A stretch of 10,311 bases of DNA, taken from positions 1 through 10,311 of the forward strand of contig CAJXSA010000124.1 of the NCBI GenBank assembly GCA_913060595.1, read 5' to 3'. Source of the DNA: an uncultured Ignavibacteria bacterium. Lineage in GTDB: Bacteria > Bacteroidota > Ignavibacteria > SZUA-365. Of the stretch, positions 6,475 through 10,311 are shown in pieces (the first letter of the stretch is position 1; each line of letters begins with the position of its first letter). Below the pieces are notes generated by a model. That model worked only from the letters and a program-made list of their open reading frames with translations, searched no databases and was not told where the DNA came from. Made by a program: the position numbers and the translations under genes.

Positions 6475-7093
6475 TGAATATATCTCCCTGTGACACAAGC
6501 GCTTTCACGGTGAAGGAGCGACGGTGCTCCGGGGTGGGACCGAAGCGCCGCAGGACGTCCACATGTCCCCGTGTGGGATATCCCTTGTGCTGCGCGAATC
6601 CGTAGTCCGGGTACTGCGCGTCGAGCACGCGCATGATGCGGTCGCGCTCCACTTTCGCGAGTATGGAAGCGGCGGCGATGGTGAAACAGCGGGCGTCGCC
6701 GCGCACCACGGTCTGGAACGGCAGCGCGGGATGATGGAAACGGTTGCCGTCGACGAGCAGGAAATCCGGCTGCGGGTCGAGCGCCGCGACGGCGCGGTGC
6801 ATGGCGAGAATGCTCGCCTGGAGGATGTTGTGCGTGTCGATTTCCGCGGGACTGCAGCTGCCCGTTCCCCAGGCGATCGCGCTTCTGCGAATGCGTTCGG
6901 CCGCATCCTCGCGGGCGGCTGCGCTGAGCTTTTTCGAATCCGCCACGCCGTCGAGGCGGCAGTCCGGCGCGAACAGCACGGCGGCGGCCACGACCGGACC
7001 CGCGAGGGGACCGCGTCCCGCCTCGTCCACGCCCGCGATGCGCTGTCGCCCCGCCGCGATCAGATCGAATTCGATGTCCGAATACCCGTTCAT
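6440..7093 (-). CDS. rnhB: Ribonuclease HII
   Basis: RNase HII cleaves the RNA strand of RNA-DNA hybrids and removes single ribonucleotides from DNA with Mg2+ or Mn2+ in the cytoplasm. The 217-residue protein has all motifs: GVDEAGRGPLAGP (21-33; Asp23 and Glu24), DSKKLS (52-57), LLVDGN (112-117; Asp115) and GD (Asp133) before AAASILAKVERD, then HKGYPT. Asp23, Glu24, Asp115 and Asp133 form the DEDD site, and the 18-residue gap between the last two matches E. coli. ATG 7093 overlaps the upstream ubiA stop (ATGA), and GGGGAG lies just upstream. A longer frame to 7195 exists, but its N-terminal extension lies in the prenyltransferase gene and looks unlike RNase HII. Confidence 0.96.
   Translation of the reverse strand: MNGYSDIEFDLIAAGRQRIAGVDEAGRGPLAGPVVAAAVLFAPDCRLDGVADSKKLSAAAREDAAERIRRSAIAWGTGSCSPAEIDTHNILQASILAMHRAVAALDPQPDFLLVDGNRFHHPALPFQTVVRGDARCFTIAAASILAKVERDRIMRVLDAQYPDYGFAQHKGYPTRGHVDVLRRFGPTPEHRRSFTVKALVSQGDIFNDRQTETGEKR
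6484..6489 (-). promoter_or_regulatory. Ribosome-binding site deciding the yraN start
   Basis: The minus strand reads AGGGAG, with nine bases to ATG 6474. It lies inside the rnhB coding region. It supports the ATG over the upstream in-frame TTG at 6498. Confidence 0.7.
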
Positions 7094-7971
7094 GCAGTGA
7101 TGCTCCCCAGAAGGATTGCGGCGATGCCCGCCAGCATGTCGTACTTGAGCAGAACGTTCAGCCGCCGGATGTTTCCCGTGCTTCGGTCCTTCCACATGGC
7201 AATAAGCACATGCAGCAGCACGCTGTCAACACCAAAAACCACGACGTATGCGTACGCCGTGCCGTAGGTGCCGAGCAGTATCGGGACGAGTGTTGCGGCG
7301 ATGAGCAGGACGATCACCGCGCTGACCAGGCGCAGTGCGGCTGTTTCTCCGGCGCGCAGCGGGTAGGTCTGCACGTCGCCCGCATGGTCGCCGCGCATGT
7401 CCTCGACGTCCTTGAGCACTTCCCGCGCGAGATTGAACAGCAGGGCGAAACCCGCCGGCAGCAGTCCGGCAGAAGGGTTGTCGAAGGCGGCGGCACCGAA
7501 CACGAAGGCCATGCCTGTCAGCACGGCGACGAGCAGATTGCCCAGCAGGGGGACGCGCTTGAGCCACGCGCTGTAGATGTACATGGCGATGAGGCTCGCA
7601 CCCATGATGAGCAGCGGCACGCTGCCGAGCGGCACGGTGAGCGCAAGGGCGGCGCAGCCAAGCAGGGCCGCCCAGGCCGCTGCCGTCGCGCGTCTCAGCC
7701 GTCCGGAGGCCAGCGCCCGCCACGGCTTGTTCACCCGGTCGATCTCCACGTCGTACACGTCGTTGACGACGTTGCCCGCGGATGCGGCCAACGTGCCGGC
7801 GAGCGCCGCAAGGAGGATGCGTCCCCAGTTCTCTGCGCCCGCACCGGCGATCACGCAGGCCGCCGCGATGCCGGTGAAGGCCACGACGGCGTTGACGGGA
7901 CGCATCAGTGCCAGCAGCGATGCAGCGGCGCCGCGGGGAGATGATCGGGAAACGGAGACGGGGGAAGACAT
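7090..7971 (-). CDS. UbiA-superfamily prenyltransferase, close to (di)geranylgeranylglyceryl phosphate synthase
   Basis: This 293-residue polytopic membrane enzyme of the UbiA superfamily transfers an isoprenoid chain to an acceptor. The first Asp-rich motif is NDVYDVEID (70-78; Asp71, Asp74, Asp78), followed by RVNKPWRALASGRL. The second is REVLKDVEDMRGD (183-195; Asp188, Asp191, Asp195). About eight to nine hydrophobic helices are visible. The wording of both motifs (DVEIDRVNKP...SGR and REVLKDVED..GD) is nearer to archaeal-type digeranylgeranylglyceryl phosphate synthase than to UbiA or MenA quinone enzymes. That assignment is by motif memory only, and a quinone or chlorophyll-type role is not excluded. 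ATG 7971 follows the Omp85-like stop by 11 nt, and the gene ends in an ATGA overlap with rnhB. The ribosome site is weak. Confidence 0.87.
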   Translation of the reverse strand: MSSPVSVSRSSPRGAAASLLALMRPVNAVVAFTGIAAACVIAGAGAENWGRILLAALAGTLAASAGNVVNDVYDVEIDRVNKPWRALASGRLRRATAAAWAALLGCAALALTVPLGSVPLLIMGASLIAMYIYSAWLKRVPLLGNLLVAVLTGMAFVFGAAAFDNPSAGLLPAGFALLFNLAREVLKDVEDMRGDHAGDVQTYPLRAGETAALRLVSAVIVLLIAATLVPILLGTYGTAYAYVVVFGVDSVLLHVLIAMWKDRSTGNIRRLNVLLKYDMLAGIAAILLGSITA

Positions 7972-7982
7972 GGGGCGGACGA

Positions 7983-9569
7983 TCAGAACGCGTTGATGAG
8001 ACCGAAGTGAATTTTGCCCTCCGACAGTCCGTCGCCGCGGCCAAGGGCGTAGCTCACGCCCATGATGCCGAGCGCGGTTTCGATGCGCGCGCCGAGGCCG
8101 TAGCCGCTGCGAAATGCGGTCATTTCCTCGCGTCCGCGTTCGCTGTCGGGGGATACTTCAATATAGCCAAAATCGAAGAATGCGAAGGCGAAGGTGCGAC
8201 GTCCGAGGCTGTAGCGCAGTTCGCTGTTGAGCCATCCGAAGCGTGTGCCGGAGAACTGTTCCTCCCGGTAGCCGCGCAGCGTGTTGGCCCCGCCGACGCG
8301 GTACAGGTCGCTGGCGTCAAGTTCGTCTCCGCTGAGCTCGCGTCCGTGCAGCGCAGTCGCCAGCACAACGCGCGGGAAAAGTTCGAGGTAGTGTTCCGCG
8401 TCGATCTCGATGCGCTGTATGAAGTCGCTGATGTCGTCGCCTGCAGGTGCGGTATACGTTTTGTCCCCGCCGCTGTATGCGTTGCGCAGGAAAATGCCGC
8501 TGCGGGGATTGTACACGTCGTCCCGTGTGTCGATGCGCAGCTGCAGTCCGGCGGCCAGCGTGCGCGAGCGGTACAGACCGGTGAGCGTGCTGTTGACCGA
8601 GGGAATGACCTCGGTGGCTTCCAGCGTGGCGGCGACGGTGATGTCCGTGGTGGCGAGCAGGCTGATCTCCGCATCGGCGGCGCGGCGGACGTAGGCGCTG
8701 TCCTGCTGCCGCTGGAAAAAGCCGACGGCGATGTTGAGCGGGAAACCGAAGAGCCAGGGTTCGAGGTAATGCAGCGCGAGTTCCGACGACTCCCGGGTGG
8801 CGCGTTCCCAGCGAGCGGCGAGCTGACGTCCCGTGCCGAACAGGTTTCCGAAGCGCACGTCCACCAGTCCGGTGAAGTAGCCGCTTTCCTCGCTGTCCTG
8901 CGCCGGCTGATATCCCACCACACCGTCGAAGCGGTTGGTGCTGCCTTCCTCCACCGCGATGCGCAGCCCCCCGATGCTGTCGTCCCGCAGGGTGAGCTGA
9001 GGCTCTGCGACGCGCGAGAAAAACTGAAGCCGTTCGAGCCGCCGCCGTATGTCGCGCACGATTTCCGCATCGTAGCGCGCGCCTTTCTCGATGCGCGCTT
9101 CCCGCACGATGACATCCGCATCGGTCAGGGTGTTGCCCGTGACGGTGATTTCATCGATGTGCAGCAGCGGTCCCTCGTCGATGTGCAGCGTAATATCCGC
9201 CAGCGCGCTGTCGCCGGCCCGGCGCAGCTGCAGTGCGGCGATGCGCACCGCGGCGAAGGGATAGCCCGCGCGGTCATAGCGATCGAGCAGGCGCGCGATG
9301 TCCCGCTGCAGCGCTGCTTCCGAGAACGGCGCTCCCGGCGCGCTGTCGATGTCCTCGCGCAGCAGTGCGCGCGGGATCGCAGCGCTGCCGGTGATGGACA
9401 GCATGCCGACATGCAGAACCGCGGACGTATCGGGCAGTGACGGGGCCGCCGCGTTTTCCGTGCCGGTCTGCGCACGCAGCGGCGCGGACAGCAGCAGGAC
9501 GGCGGCCAGCAGCGCCAGGCGCAGCGATCCGTGCCGGAAAGCGGATTGATATGCGGGCATGCGGGACAT
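7983..9569 (-). CDS. BamA/TamA (Omp85) family outer-membrane protein with two POTRA-like domains
   Basis: The 528-residue protein has a signal peptide (hydrophobic LALLAAVLLLSAPLRAQ), two POTRA-like domains at about residues 50-125 and 135-210 (for example HIDEITVTGNTLTD), and a C-terminal beta-barrel from about residue 225. The Omp85 signature RGYREEQFSGTR (432-443) is the conserved loop-6 motif. The protein ends in Phe (FGLINAF), as outer-membrane barrels do. At 528 residues it is much shorter than BamA and closer to TamA or TpsB-sized members, so it is probably an accessory insertase or translocase rather than the main BamA. The start at 9569 has AGGCGG close upstream; ATG 9560 is an alternative that leaves the signal peptide intact. 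It is the first gene of the minus-strand operon. Confidence 0.9.
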   Translation of the reverse strand: MSRMPAYQSAFRHGSLRLALLAAVLLLSAPLRAQTGTENAAAPSLPDTSAVLHVGMLSITGSAAIPRALLREDIDSAPGAPFSEAALQRDIARLLDRYDRAGYPFAAVRIAALQLRRAGDSALADITLHIDEGPLLHIDEITVTGNTLTDADVIVREARIEKGARYDAEIVRDIRRRLERLQFFSRVAEPQLTLRDDSIGGLRIAVEEGSTNRFDGVVGYQPAQDSEESGYFTGLVDVRFGNLFGTGRQLAARWERATRESSELALHYLEPWLFGFPLNIAVGFFQRQQDSAYVRRAADAEISLLATTDITVAATLEATEVIPSVNSTLTGLYRSRTLAAGLQLRIDTRDDVYNPRSGIFLRNAYSGGDKTYTAPAGDDISDFIQRIEIDAEHYLELFPRVVLATALHGRELSGDELDASDLYRVGGANTLRGYREEQFSGTRFGWLNSELRYSLGRRTFAFAFFDFGYIEVSPDSERGREEMTAFRSGYGLGARIETALGIMGVSYALGRGDGLSEGKIHFGLINAF

Positions 9570-9701
9570 GTCCGCCTAAAATACGTCGGGACACCGCCGG
9601 AAGAAAGGCAGCGGCAGAGTCGCGGTTTTGCCGCGGCCGGTTGTGCTGCGCAGCGTCCTTTCGTACTTTTTCCGCACAACCATCACATTGAAGGAATGCA
9701 C
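9570..9701. promoter_or_regulatory. Divergent intergenic region with tentative promoters for the Omp85 operon and the VOC gene
   Basis: This region separates two divergent genes and must hold both promoters. On the + strand TTGTG (9641-9645) and TACTTTT (9664-9670), 18 nt apart, weakly resemble the Bacteroidota -33/-7 pattern (TTTG and TAnnTTTG). A perfect 10-bp palindrome GCTGCGCAGC (9645-9654) lies between them and could be an operator. On the minus strand TATTTTAG just upstream of the Omp85 start resembles a -7 box but would leave almost no leader. A small dyad CGCGG-TTTTG-CCGCG occupies 9621-9635. Confidence 0.3.
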
Positions 9702-10085
9702 ATGAGTGAGCGCGCGAAACCCGGTACGATCACATGGACGGATCTCACGGTAGAAAACGCGGAGGAGGTGCGGGATTTCTATGCCGCGGTGGTCGGGTGG
9801 AAGCCGGAAGCTGTGCCGATGGGAGAGTACGAAGATTACAGCATGAACGAGTCGCACAGCGGCCGCGCGGCCGCGGGCATCTGTCACGCCCGGGGAATGA
9901 ACACGGGGCTTCCGCCCCAGTGGCTGCTCTACATTACCGTCGCCGACATCGAGGAAAGCCTGCGCAAATGCGGCGCACACGGCGGGAAGGCACTGACAGA
10001 GATCCGCAGCCTCGGTGGCAGCGGACGCTTCTGCGTCGTGCGCGACCCCGCCGGCGCCGTCTGCGCATTATTCGAACCCGCATAG
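9702..10085 (+). CDS. VOC superfamily (glyoxalase/bleomycin-resistance fold) protein
   Basis: This 127-residue single-unit vicinal oxygen chelate protein is of the type annotated as related to lactoylglutathione lyase. It has two beta-alpha-beta-beta-beta modules: TWTDLTVENAEEVRDFYAAVVGWK (11-34) and WLLYITVADIEESLRKCGAHGG (74-95), ending in DPAGAVCALFEP with a C-terminal Glu125 in the usual metal-ligand position. The first-module position often held by His is Thr11 or Asp14, so metal binding and catalysis are uncertain. The reaction is unknown. The start ATG 9702 has AAGGA at 9691-9695; an ATG two codons earlier at 9696 is too close to that site. It is transcribed alone, divergent from the Omp85 operon. 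Confidence 0.88.
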   Translation: MSERAKPGTITWTDLTVENAEEVRDFYAAVVGWKPEAVPMGEYEDYSMNESHSGRAAAGICHARGMNTGLPPQWLLYITVADIEESLRKCGAHGGKALTEIRSLGGSGRFCVVRDPAGAVCALFEPA

Positions 10086-10107
10086 CAGTATTTTCTGCGT
10101 CCGCCGG

Positions 10108-10177
10108 AGTCCCGGCGTAGTCCCGGCGTAGTCCCGCGAAGCGGGACGAAGCCGGACGAAGCCGGACGAAGCCGGAC
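10108..10177. repeat. Iterated stem-loop repeat downstream of the VOC gene
   Basis: Two copies of AGTCCCGGCGT (10108-10118, 10119-10129) lead into a perfect hairpin GTCCCGC-GAA-GCGGGAC (10131-10147). Three copies of GAAGCCGGAC follow (10148-10177). The left and right repeats are complementary apart from a one-base bulge per unit (GTCC[C]GGC against GCCGGAC), so the block can fold as one long imperfect hairpin capped by GAA. The 11-nt and 10-nt periods differ between arms. A run of seven T (10190-10196) comes 12 nt after the last unit, which is too far for a standard intrinsic terminator. Confidence 0.85.
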
Positions 10178-10200
10178 ATCCGATGCATCTTTTTTTCCGG
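10178..10200 (+). terminator. Weak possible terminator after the VOC gene
   Basis: A seven-T run (10190-10196) follows the small palindrome GATGCATC (10182-10189). The palindrome has no room for a normal loop, so this is a poor intrinsic terminator unless the large upstream stem-loop contributes. Confidence 0.25.
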
Positions 10201-10242
10201 ATTCCCGTATCTTAATACGCTTGCTCACTCCGGTACACATGC

Positions 10243-10311
10243 ATGCTGCCTGACCGTCGCGCCGCCGGCGCCCGATTGTTTCCTGGGATACTGACCGCTC
10301 TCCTGCTTCTC
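10243..10311 (+). CDS. Possible 5' end of a secreted or membrane protein gene (truncated by the window edge)
   Basis: From ATG 10243 the frame stays open for 23 codons to the window end. It encodes a basic N-terminus (MLPDRRAAGAR) followed by a hydrophobic run (LFPGILTALLLL), like the start of a signal peptide or membrane anchor. The ribosome site is weak. TATCTTAA at 10209-10216 could be a -7 box. An earlier ATG at 10239 hits a stop after four codons. The fragment is too short to identify. Confidence 0.45.
   Translation, partial: MLPDRRAAGARLFPGILTALLLL

Noticed and set aside
7094..7195. Longer rnhB start upstream of 7093
   Set aside because: The extension overlaps the ubiA-like gene by about 100 nt and is not RNase HII-like, whereas ATG 7093 has a ribosome site and an ATGA overlap.
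7908..9440. 510-codon open frame on the + strand opposite the Omp85-like gene
   Set aside because: It is antisense to a protein with clear POTRA and barrel motifs. Its own translation shows no family features and no ribosome site was found.

Overview
The window is GC-rich and gene-dense. It most likely comes from the Bacteroidota/Chlorobiota (FCB) side of the tree. The best clue is a large secreted protein ending in a typical type IX secretion (Por) sorting domain. This is supported by a two-subunit ferredoxin-dependent 2-oxoacid oxidoreductase, a short two-POTRA Omp85 protein, and a UbiA prenyltransferase close to the (di)geranylgeranylglyceryl-phosphate type known from FCB bacteria. The phylum is inferred from protein features; no rRNA or phylogenetic marker is present.

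Layout. Positions 1-2946 hold korA-korB on the + strand, closed by a strong intrinsic terminator. Positions 2968-3109 hold four AT-armed palindromes at a pitch of about 35-40 bp between convergent genes. Positions 3105-5285 (minus) encode a 726-aa secreted protein with many Ycf48/BNR-like repeats and a T9SS tail. Positions 5286-5683 are non-coding and dominated by an array of at least eleven short GC-rich hairpins. Positions 5684-9569 (minus) form a tight run read in the order Omp85-like, ubiA-like, rnhB, yraN, DUF2231, with overlaps or gaps of 11 nt or less, probably one operon. Positions 9570-9701 are a divergent promoter region. Positions 9702-10085 (+) encode a VOC/glyoxalase-fold protein, followed at 10108-10177 by an iterated stem-loop repeat. 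At 10243 a possible signal-peptide-bearing gene starts and runs off the end.

Functionally, korAB links 2-oxoglutarate and succinyl-CoA to ferredoxin in an oxidative or reductive TCA cycle. The minus-strand operon mixes envelope functions (outer-membrane insertion, prenyl-lipid or quinone synthesis, a small membrane protein) with nucleic-acid housekeeping (RNase HII and the YraN nuclease-fold protein, a common pairing).

The most unusual content is non-coding. The hairpin array at 5359-5677 has stems that differ in sequence but keep their pairing, nearly constant GNA-type triloops on one strand, tandem G-A mismatches at fixed places, constant hexamer spacers (GTATTT or AAATAC), and a switch of orientation in the middle. 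The same heptamer GCGAAGC forms the apex of hairpins at two other intergenic sites, which suggests a dispersed family of structured elements.
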